From contig CAKTJA010000046.1 of the NCBI GenBank assembly GCA_934567115.1, forward strand, positions 1 through 9,212: a stretch of 9,212 nt of DNA. The letters run 5' to 3'. This stretch comes from an uncultured Oscillospiraceae bacterium. GTDB taxonomy: Bacteria; Bacillota; Clostridia; Oscillospirales; Oscillospiraceae. Of this stretch, positions 1 to 5,599 are shown piece after piece. The translations under genes and the position numbers were made by a program. The notes beneath the pieces were generated by a model, which searched no databases, was not told the origin of the DNA, and saw nothing but the letters and a program-made list of their open reading frames with translations. Position 1 is the stretch's first letter. Every line of letters begins with the position of its first letter.

Positions 1-438
1 CAGTGGATCACGGAGTGGGGGGGGGATTCCATCTCCTTCCGCTATACGGAGGAGAGGGAGGCGCTGGTCCTTCCGGACTTCCAGATCGGAGAGCTGCCGG
101 AGGGATACGCGGAAAACATGGAGAGGTCGTCCCTCGGGCCCGTCTCAGTTTCCCGCATCTATGAGAACGCGGACGGCGGCCTTATAGACCTGAGCTACTC
201 CTACATGCGGCACGGCGCCGTAAGCAGCTTTTCCACGGAGCATTCCACCGTCATTCCCACAACGGTGTTCGGCTTCGACGGCTACTTTTTCCTTGCCGAC
301 GAGCCGGACAAAAATCTCAACACCCTTATCTGGTTCGATACGGAGCTGGACATCAAGTTTACCATCAACGCCATGCTCGACATGGAGGACATTGTGCACA
401 TGGCGGAGAGCATCTTTTTGGCCAATCCGACAATTTAG
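1..438 (+). CDS. C-terminal part of a DUF4367-like protein (5' end outside window)
   Basis: The reading frame is open from the first base to a TAG stop, giving 145 visible residues, so the gene starts upstream. The first Met in frame (codon 40, base 118) lies inside the protein and has no ribosome binding site. The C-terminal part has an IWFDTELDIKFTINA segment followed by MEDIVHMAESIF. This pattern (a Trp-Asp strand, then a short helix ending in 'AeSi') is how DUF4367 domains of Firmicutes usually end. In that family the domain often lies outside the membrane, with a TM segment and cytoplasmic N-terminus, and is often encoded next to an ECF-type sigma factor gene. Neither feature can be checked here because the upstream DNA is missing. 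The family call rests on resemblance only and the biochemical function is unknown. Confidence 0.6.
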   Translation, partial: QWITEWGGDSISFRYTEEREALVLPDFQIGELPEGYAENMERSSLGPVSVSRIYENADGGLIDLSYSYMRHGAVSSFSTEHSTVIPTTVFGFDGYFFLADEPDKNLNTLIWFDTELDIKFTINAMLDMEDIVHMAESIFLANPTI

Positions 439-543
439 CCGCTTTTTCCCCCAAATCTGCAAGATTCCCCGCTCCCCCTGCGTTTACATAAGTGAAAGGC
501 GGATGTGACCCGCCGAACGCCGAACGGAGAGGGGGTGAGGACG

Positions 544-900
544 ATGGTTAGAAGATTTTGCGCGCTGGCCGGCGCGCTCGTGCTGATGCTGAGCATTTCG
601 GCTCAGGCGCTCGCCCCGCGCCGCGCTGAGGGGTGCACTTTGTCTCTGAATTTCAGCGACGGACTCGCGTACTGCACCACCACATGCACCGGCAGCAGCA
701 CCTCCGACACGATTTTCGTGACGATGACGCTCTCCTCGCGCGACGGCCCGATCGCTTCGTGGAGCGACACGGACAAATATCAGGTCATGCTTGACCGCTT
801 CTGCTCCGTGACGTCGGGCCAGACCTACACGCTGACGGTGGCCTACTCGATCAACGGCGTCGCGCAGACGACGAAGCGGGTCAGCAAGGTCTGCCGCTGA
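544..900 (+). CDS. Small secreted cysteine-containing protein of unknown function
   Basis: This ORF encodes 118 residues. The ATG at 544 is preferred over the in-frame GTG at 505 because a purine-rich site (GGAGAGGGGGTGAGG, 526-540) lies just ahead of it and the signal peptide then begins properly. Residues 1-24 form a signal peptide: basic MVRR, a hydrophobic core, and a likely AQALA cleavage site. The mature part of about 94 residues is rich in Thr and Ser with alternating hydrophobic residues, as in a small beta-sandwich. It has five cysteines (31, 44, 48, 87, 117), and Cys117 is the penultimate residue. A WSDTDKYQ stretch sits in the middle and a Gly-rich TYTLTVAYSING strand near the end. 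It is probably exported and disulfide-bonded. I do not recognise a named family. The gap of 105 bases from the previous gene allows, but does not show, an independent promoter. Confidence 0.72.
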   Translation: MVRRFCALAGALVLMLSISAQALAPRRAEGCTLSLNFSDGLAYCTTTCTGSSTSDTIFVTMTLSSRDGPIASWSDTDKYQVMLDRFCSVTSGQTYTLTVAYSINGVAQTTKRVSKVCR

Positions 901-911
901 CGCAGGCAGGT

Positions 912-979
912 AGAAAGGGCGGTTTCGTTTACGGAAAAGCTCTCTCCCATGATGCTGGCAGTAATGCTCTGCCCTTTCT
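912..979. repeat. Inverted repeat with 9-bp perfect arms around a 50-base loop
   Basis: AGAAAGGGC (912-920) is matched by its exact reverse complement GCCCTTTCT (971-979). The 50 bases between contain a smaller competing hairpin, GCAG (958-961) with CTGC (969-972). The arms could close a structured RNA on either strand, and the right arm abuts an extended -10-like box. I do not recognise a known riboswitch class here, and chance remains possible. Confidence 0.35.
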
Positions 980-987
980 GTTATACT
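979..987 (+). promoter_or_regulatory. Candidate extended -10 promoter element
   Basis: TGTTATACT matches the extended -10 form TGnTATAAT with one mismatch in the hexamer. No convincing -35 hexamer is seen 16-18 bases upstream, which is tolerated for extended -10 promoters. Transcription would start near 993-995 and meet the terminator hairpin at 1028-1080 almost at once. That implies a short leader RNA, an attenuated transcript for the small gene at 1153, or a chance match. Confidence 0.3.
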
Positions 988-1027
988 TTTAACCAAGCTG
1001 CGGCGCGAGATCATGCGACACAACTGT

Positions 1028-1081
1028 AAAAGCAAAATCGCGGAAGGGCCGGGAACCGGTTCTCCCGCGGTTTTGCTTTTT
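1028..1081 (+). terminator. Strong intrinsic terminator, probably bidirectional
   Basis: AAAAGCAAAATCGCGG (1028-1043) pairs with CCGCGGTTTTGCTTTT (1065-1080) as a 16-bp stem with one G-U pair. The loop contains a small CCGG/CCGG hairpin of its own (1049-1059). The A-rich 5' arm and T-rich 3' arm give a U tract on either strand. It most simply ends transcription from the secreted-protein gene at 544-900. It also lies between the -10-like box at 979-987 and the ORF at 1153, so it could act as an attenuator. Confidence 0.75.
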
Positions 1082-1152
1082 CCGCGGTGCGGCAGGACGT
1101 GCCGTCCCAACAAAAATTTTGGATTCCCACTTAATAAAGGAGGTCTTCCGGT

Positions 1153-1347
1153 ATGGATACCGACCATCAATGTACCCACCGTTCAAACAGGAAATTCGTG
1201 AACTTCCGCCGCGTCAGACGCAGAAACGACGCGGGGCATCCCCCTTCGAACGGCGGGGACGGCGATTCGGACGACCGAGCCATCCTCATTCTCTACTCCT
1301 GGTACTCCGACCGCAGCGAGCCTGAGACGCGCTGCGGCGAGGAATAG
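1153..1347 (+). CDS. Small 64-residue hypothetical protein
   Basis: The case for a real gene is the start region: AAAGGAGG (1136-1143), a near-perfect Shine-Dalgarno sequence, is followed by 9 bases and then ATG. The product is hydrophilic, with a basic N-terminal half (NFRRVRRRN), an acidic centre (GGDGDSDD), a short hydrophobic stretch (AILILYSWYS) and an acidic tail. Cys7 and Cys60 are its only cysteines. It has no signal peptide and no full membrane segment. I do not recognise a family. The strong terminator upstream and about 310 non-coding bases downstream suggest it is transcribed on its own. A small regulatory or structural protein is possible, but no function is claimed. The alternative is a spurious ORF beside a fortuitous AGGAGG. 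Confidence 0.55.
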   Translation: MDTDHQCTHRSNRKFVNFRRVRRRNDAGHPPSNGGDGDSDDRAILILYSWYSDRSEPETRCGEE

Positions 1348-1389
1348 GCAGTGCCGCGCACCCGGCGGAGACCGGATGCGTTCAGGACC

Positions 1390-1420
1390 GGCGGCGGAGC
1401 GCGTAAGGCGTTCCGCCGTC
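1390..1420. repeat. Stem-loop, about 13 bp
   Basis: Bases 1390-1402 pair with 1408-1420 around a five-base loop GTAAG, with two G-U pairs. No T tract follows, so it is not a standard intrinsic terminator. It lies 43 bases after the stop of the 64-residue ORF and could protect that transcript's 3' end. Confidence 0.45.
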
Positions 1421-1513
1421 TGCGTTTCGGGCGGGTCCCGGCGGGCGCAAAAGTTTCGTCAGGGTATTGCTTTTTCCACGGCAATTTGATAGACTATGCA
1501 GGGTATCCTCAAT

Positions 1514-1538
1514 CGGCGGAAGAGACGCGTTTCCGCCG
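1514..1538. repeat. Stem-loop, 8 bp, sharing its stem with the hairpin at 1390-1420
   Basis: CGGCGGAA (1514-1521) pairs perfectly with TTCCGCCG (1531-1538) around a nine-base loop. The stem nearly repeats the one about 120 bases upstream. It lies in what would be the 5' leader of the GtrII-like gene if the weak promoter at 1467-1495 is real. Confidence 0.4.
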
Positions 1539-1658
1539 TGCGGGGGTATATTCATATTTGATGCGGCGCGGCCTCCGTCCCGTTTTCCGGTCCCCGGGGC
1601 CGTTCGTCCGGAGAGCGCCGCTTTCGAAAAGCCGTTTTTAAGGAGCGTTCACACTGCC

Positions 1659-3227
1659 ATGACAACCTCTTCGCGCGCGGGGGCGGACAGCGCCCTCGAC
1701 AGTCTTCTTGCTCCGCTGCGGCGGCGGGTCGGCCGGTTCGAGCTTGCCGTTTTCGGCGGGGCGTGGCTGGTCTCAATGCTGGTGCATCTCTATATGTTCA
1801 CCCACAAGTTTCTCAATCATGACGATCTGGACGGGCTTTACTCCGGCTGCGAGTTCGGGCTTTCCTCTGGGCGGTGGCTGCTCCAGCCCGTCACCCGGCT
1901 GATCGGCGGCTTCAGCAGCTCGTGGCTGCACGCGCTGTTCGGCACGCTGTTTTTCGCGCTCTCCATGGTGCTGACCGTGCGTCTGCTGCGCCTTCGGCAT
2001 CCGCTTCTCATTCTGCTTTTCGTCACCTGCTGCGCCGCGTTTCCCACCGTGGCCTCGACCTACGCGTACATGTTCTGCTCCGCGCAGTACCTGCTCGCCA
2101 TGCTTCTGGCGACCGCCGCCGCATGCTGCATCCACGGCGGACGCGCGTGGGGGATCGCCCTCGGCGGGGTCTGTCTGGCGCTTTCGATGGGCTGCTATCA
2201 GGCCTATTTTCCGCTGGCGGCGGCGCTGCTGGTGCTCGCCCTGCTGCTCGACGCGCTTGAGGAGCGCTATGCGGGCTACCGTCCGTTTTTCTTCGCCGGA
2301 CTAAAGTGCGTGCTCGGTCTCGCGTTGGGGCTGGCGCTGTACCTTGTCATTCTGCGCGTCTGTCTGGCCGTCACCGGGACCGAGCTTGTCTCCTATCAGG
2401 GCATCGGCTCGATGGGGCAGGTCACCCCGGCCGCGCTCGCGCGCCGGTTCGTAAAGACGCTCTCCGCGTTTACGGACACCTTCCGCTCCAGCGGCGGCAT
2501 TTACCACCGGGTCTTCCCGGCCCTCGCCGCCGCCTCGTATCTTCTCTCCACCGTTGCGCTGGCAGTCGTCGCCGCGCAGCGGGGCATGCTCCGCAGACCG
2601 CGCACGTGTCTTCCCGCGTTGACCGCGCTGGTCCTGCTTCCCCTCGCAAGCAATCTTGTCTATGTGATGACCGAGCCGGAGACGGTCCATCAGGTCATGA
2701 TCTTTCCGCAGGTGCTCCCGCTGCTTCTGCCGTGCCTGCTGGCGGACCGCATCCGCCGTCCCTCCGCGCCGCGCGCACGCCGCGCCGCCGCCGCGCTGAC
2801 CGCCGCGCTCGTGCTCTCGCAGTCGGCGCTTGCCTACGAATTTGTCTATGTCACCAACCGCGCCTACTTCTATATGGACGTTACCTATGAAAACGCGTAC
2901 GCGTTCATGAACCGGCTCGCGGCCAAGCTTGAATTGCAGGAGGGCTATACGCGCGACACACCCGTCGCCCTGATCGGCGGCGCGTACATGGGCGGCTATA
3001 TCCCCTCCCCCGGCATGACCGGCGTGATCACCGGAAACGACGCGCTCAACATGTATTCCCGCGCGTGGCTGTTTCCCTACCTTCTGGGCGCGGACTTCCG
3101 CTTCGCCGGTCCGCAGCGGGAGGGCGAGCTGAAGCAGACGGAGGAGTTCCGCGCCATGCCATGCTATCCCGACAGCGGCTCGATCCGTTGGATCGACGGC
3201 GTGCTTGTCGTCAAGCTTTCCGACTGA
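1659..3227 (+). CDS. GtrII-like multi-pass membrane glycosyltransferase
   Basis: The protein has 522 residues. The ATG at 1659 is chosen because AAGGAG (1640-1645) precedes it and the upstream extension to 1467 is arginine- and proline-rich, unlike a membrane protein start. The spacing of 13 bases is longer than ideal. After a basic stretch (RRRVGRFE, 21-28) come about ten hydrophobic segments between residues 29 and 395. The first outer loop holds NHDDLDG (53-59), whose Asp pair is in the position of the catalytic acidic residues of GT-C-fold enzymes, followed by SSGRWLL (69-75). This arrangement is typical of the glucosyltransferase GtrII family (Pfam Glucos_trans_II). A soluble C-terminal tail (about 400-522) follows. 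In gtr systems this enzyme takes a sugar from polyprenyl phosphate on the outer side of the membrane and adds it to a surface polymer. It is followed directly by gtrB- and gtrA-like genes, which supports the call. Sugar and acceptor are unknown; teichoic or other cell-wall polysaccharide is a guess. Confidence 0.82.
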   Translation: MTTSSRAGADSALDSLLAPLRRRVGRFELAVFGGAWLVSMLVHLYMFTHKFLNHDDLDGLYSGCEFGLSSGRWLLQPVTRLIGGFSSSWLHALFGTLFFALSMVLTVRLLRLRHPLLILLFVTCCAAFPTVASTYAYMFCSAQYLLAMLLATAAACCIHGGRAWGIALGGVCLALSMGCYQAYFPLAAALLVLALLLDALEERYAGYRPFFFAGLKCVLGLALGLALYLVILRVCLAVTGTELVSYQGIGSMGQVTPAALARRFVKTLSAFTDTFRSSGGIYHRVFPALAAASYLLSTVALAVVAAQRGMLRRPRTCLPALTALVLLPLASNLVYVMTEPETVHQVMIFPQVLPLLLPCLLADRIRRPSAPRARRAAAALTAALVLSQSALAYEFVYVTNRAYFYMDVTYENAYAFMNRLAAKLELQEGYTRDTPVALIGGAYMGGYIPSPGMTGVITGNDALNMYSRAWLFPYLLGADFRFAGPQREGELKQTEEFRAMPCYPDSGSIRWIDGVLVVKLSD

Positions 3228-3250
3228 TCCCTTTATTGAGGAGGACCGCC

Positions 3251-4174
3251 ATGCTTTCCATTATTGTTCCCGCCTATAACGAGGAGGAGACCGTCTCCAC
3301 CGCCGCGCGGACGCTGTCGCAGGTCATGGAGAAGGCCGGCATCCCCTACGAGGTGCTCTTCATCGACGACGGCTCGCGCGACCGCACGTGGGAGCGCATC
3401 ACCGAGGCCGCGCGGGAGAACCCGCATGTAATGGGCGCGTGTTTCAGCCGAAATTTCGGCAAGGAGGCGGCGATGCTCGCCGGACTGGAGACCGCGCGCG
3501 GCGATTGCTGCGTCGTCATCGACTGCGATCTCCAGCACCCGCCGGAGAAGATCGTCGAGATGTACCGCCTGTGGCAGCAGGGCTACGAGGTCGTCGAGGG
3601 CGTTAAGGAGGAGCGGGGAAAGGAGGGCGCGGTCCACCGGATGCTTGCGGGGCTGTTCTATAAGCTCATCAGCAGGGCCGCCGGTTTCGACATGTCCAAC
3701 TCCTCCGACTTCAAGCTGCTCGACCGCAAGGTCGTCGATACGATCAACCGCATGCCGGAGCGGAACGCCTTCTTCCGCGCGCTGTCGTTCTGGGTCGGCT
3801 TCAAGACGGCCTCCGTCTCCTACTCCGTGCGCGAGCGCACGGCCGGTGAGTCCAAATGGAGCACCGCCGCCCTTGTGAAGTACGCCGTCACCAACATCAC
3901 CTCCTTCTCCGGCTTCCCGATGCAGCTCGTCACCATCATGGGCTATGCGATGCTGCTCGTCTCCGTCGTGCTCGGCGTTATCGCGCTATACCAGAAGTTC
4001 TCCGGCCTCGCGCTCAGCGGCTTCACCACGGTCATCATCATTCTGCTCTTCGGCTTCAGCATCATCATGATAAGCCTCGGCATCATCGGGCTCTACATCT
4101 CAAAAATTTACGTCGAATGCCAGCACCGTCCGCGCTACATCATCTCCTCAACCTGCGGCGGCGCGGAAAAATAG
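3251..4174 (+). CDS. gtrB: GtrB-like polyprenyl-phosphate glycosyltransferase (GT2 family)
   Basis: The product has 307 residues. The ATG at 3251 follows GAGGAGG (3238-3244) by 6 bases and begins the typical GT-A strand MLSIIVPAYNEEE. Further motifs are IDDGSRDRT (38-46), NFGKEAA (68-74), the metal/nucleotide-binding VIDCDLQHPPE (89-99), SDFKLLDR (152-159) and the RTAGESKW segment (196-203). Two C-terminal membrane helices (about 223-247 and 258-285) anchor it. This is the GtrB/DPM1-like/YfdH architecture at normal length. The enzyme moves a sugar, usually glucose from UDP-glucose, onto undecaprenyl phosphate at the cytoplasmic face. It starts 23 bases after the GtrII-like gene and ends 21 bases before the GtrA-like gene, so the three are very likely co-transcribed. 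The family is secure, the sugar is not, and the symbol is by family analogy. Confidence 0.9.
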   Translation: MLSIIVPAYNEEETVSTAARTLSQVMEKAGIPYEVLFIDDGSRDRTWERITEAARENPHVMGACFSRNFGKEAAMLAGLETARGDCCVVIDCDLQHPPEKIVEMYRLWQQGYEVVEGVKEERGKEGAVHRMLAGLFYKLISRAAGFDMSNSSDFKLLDRKVVDTINRMPERNAFFRALSFWVGFKTASVSYSVRERTAGESKWSTAALVKYAVTNITSFSGFPMQLVTIMGYAMLLVSVVLGVIALYQKFSGLALSGFTTVIIILLFGFSIIMISLGIIGLYISKIYVECQHRPRYIISSTCGGAEK

Positions 4175-4195
4175 CTGTATAAAGAAGGTGCCCCC

Positions 4196-4606
4196 TTGCA
4201 CAAAATGAAATTGGACAAAACATTCTGGCGCTTTATCCTCGTCGGATGCGCCAACACGCTCTTCGGCACCGCCATCATGTTTGTCTTCTACAACGTCCTG
4301 CACCTGAGCTATTGGGTATCTTCCGCCGCAAACTACTTTTTCGGCAGTATCCTGAGCTATTTTCTCAACAAGTACTTTACGTTCCAATATAAAAAGCGCA
4401 GCGTGGGGGTCATCCTGCGCTTTGCCGCCAACATCGCCGTGTGCTACCTCATCGCCTACGGCGCGGCCAAGCCGGCGGTGCGCGCGCTGCTCTCCGGTTA
4501 CCCGGACTACATTCAGGACAACGGCGCCATGCTTGTCGGCATGGGCCTGTTCGTCATTCTCAACTACCTCGGCCAGCGGTTCTTCGCCTTTCGGAAGGCC
4601 GACTGA
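4196..4606 (+). CDS. gtrA: GtrA-family membrane protein, putative lipid-linked sugar flippase
   Basis: The product has 136 residues from a TTG start, or 133 from the ATG at 4205. TTG at 4196 is favoured because AAGAAGG (4182-4188) is 7 bases before it but 16 bases before the ATG. Four membrane helices lie at about 10-32, 38-58, 72-93 and 109-128. The conserved GtrA signatures are present: FILVGCANTLFG in helix 1, the FLNKYFTF loop (56-63) after helix 2, and a closing NYLGQRFFAFRK. The length is usual for the family. GtrA proteins are thought to flip polyprenyl-phosphate-linked sugar from the inner to the outer face, between the GtrB loading step and the GtrII transfer step. Both partners are encoded immediately upstream. 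Confidence 0.9.
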   Translation: MHKMKLDKTFWRFILVGCANTLFGTAIMFVFYNVLHLSYWVSSAANYFFGSILSYFLNKYFTFQYKKRSVGVILRFAANIAVCYLIAYGAAKPAVRALLSGYPDYIQDNGAMLVGMGLFVILNYLGQRFFAFRKAD

Positions 4607-4636
4607 GCCGCGCCGCCGCGCGAGGGAGGAGGGGCC

Positions 4637-5542
4637 ATGCACAGCTTCAGTCTTCGTCAGCTTGAGATCTTCGCCGCCGTGGTGGAGTGCGGAAGCTTCA
4701 CCGGCGCGGCGGACAGGCTCTATCTCGCCCAGTCCACCGTCAGCGAGAACGTTCAGGCGCTGGAGGAGGCGCTGCACGCGTCCCTGCTCCGCCGGGGAAC
4801 GAAGCGCCGCCTGACGCTTACCGCCGACGGCAGGCGGGTCTACCGTCATGCGCAGGAGATCCTCGGCAAATGCAGCGCCCTGTGCTCCGACGTGGCGGGC
4901 GACACGGCGCGCAAGCTGCCGCTCGGCGCGTCCACCGTCCCGGCGCAAAGCCTTCTGCCGCGCTTTATCGCGGCCTTCTCCTCCGCCTTTCCGGACTGCC
5001 GCTGCACGCTGCGCTGCGGCAACAGCGAGGAGGTGCACCGGCTGCTGCTTGACGGCGACATACAGCTCGGCTTCGTCGGCAGCGCCGACGACCGGCAGAA
5101 CCTGCTCTATGAGCCGGTCGCCGAGGACCGTCTGGTGATGATCGCGCCGAACACGCCGCACTTCGCCGCGCTGCACGCGCGCGGCGTTCCGGGACGCGAG
5201 CTGTTTTCCGAGCCGGTCATCTTCCGTGAGCGCGGCTCCGGCACACAGAAAATGATCGACAACTACCTCAGCTCCATTCGGCTCGACCCGCAGATCATCC
5301 GCACGGTCGCCTATGTGTCCGATCCCGCCGTGCTCCAGCGACTCGTCGCCGAGGGCGCGGGCGTGTCCATCCTCTCCTCGCTCGCCGTGAGGGAGGCTGT
5401 GGCTGCGGGGCGGCTGCTGCAATTCGAGCTGGACGAGCAGCCCGTCAGACGCAGCATCTATATGGCGCGGCGGAAAAAAAGCACCTTGAGCGCGGCGGCC
5501 TCCTCCTTCGCAGAGCTTGTGCGGGAGCTGACCTCCGCGTGA
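4637..5542 (+). CDS. LysR-family transcriptional regulator, possibly selenium-associated
   Basis: The product has 301 residues, normal for LysR regulators. The ATG is preceded by GGGAGGAGG (4624-4632). The N-terminal winged helix-turn-helix spans residues 4-63, with the family signature QLEIFAAVVECGSFTGAA and AQSTVSENVQALEE as recognition helix. A substrate-binding-protein-like effector domain follows from about 92, with IQLGFVGS, LVMIAP, IFRERGSGT and GAGVSILSS in the places expected for a LysR effector pocket. It starts 30 bases after gtrA and ends 57 bases before selD. LysR regulators adjacent to selD and other selenium genes form a recognised group in Clostridia, and this neighbourhood suggests membership. 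The inducer is unknown. A classical divergent self-regulated promoter is not visible, since all neighbours point the same way. Confidence 0.88.
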   Translation: MHSFSLRQLEIFAAVVECGSFTGAADRLYLAQSTVSENVQALEEALHASLLRRGTKRRLTLTADGRRVYRHAQEILGKCSALCSDVAGDTARKLPLGASTVPAQSLLPRFIAAFSSAFPDCRCTLRCGNSEEVHRLLLDGDIQLGFVGSADDRQNLLYEPVAEDRLVMIAPNTPHFAALHARGVPGRELFSEPVIFRERGSGTQKMIDNYLSSIRLDPQIIRTVAYVSDPAVLQRLVAEGAGVSILSSLAVREAVAAGRLLQFELDEQPVRRSIYMARRKKSTLSAAASSFAELVRELTSA

Positions 5543-5599
5543 CATAAGGCGGAACGCCGCACGGCGTCCGGAACGATCGACGGAAGGGAGGATGGAACG

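Larger units (their letters stand above)
1348..1658. other. Non-coding stretch with two similar hairpins, upstream of the gtr-type genes
   Basis: No ORF here has a convincing start. Two stem-loops share nearly the same stem, GGCGGA pairing with TCCGCC: one at 1390-1420 and one at 1514-1538. Between them a weak promoter-like pair is visible: TTGCTT (1467-1472), a 17-base spacer, then TAGACT (1490-1495). Each is only a partial match to consensus. The stretch ends with AAGGAG (1640-1645), the likely ribosome binding site of the GtrII-like gene. Confidence 0.45.

Noticed and set aside
484..1179. Minus-strand ORF of 231 codons across the secreted-protein gene and terminator
   Set aside because: It runs through a strong terminator hairpin, is Arg/His-rich and low in complexity, and lies antisense to an ORF with a clear signal peptide.
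1351..1641. Plus-strand ORF with a GTG start just after the 64-residue gene
   Set aside because: There is no ribosome binding site, the composition is very arginine-rich, and it crosses both stem-loops of the intergenic stretch. It is treated as non-coding, though a short gene cannot be fully excluded.
1467..1658. N-terminal extension of the GtrII-like protein from a TTG
   Set aside because: No ribosome binding site precedes it, and the added 64 residues are unlike the family's N-terminus. ATG 1659 behind AAGGAG is a better start.
4148..5545. Long minus-strand ORF of 465 codons opposite lysR
   Set aside because: It is rich in Arg, Gly and Ala, has no recognisable domain, and is fully antisense to a secure LysR gene. 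Long antisense frames are expected in high-GC coding DNA.
5548..5568. Short hairpin between lysR and selD as a terminator
   Set aside because: The ACGCC/GGCGT stem is only about 5-7 bp and no T tract follows, so it is unlikely to separate transcription of the two genes.
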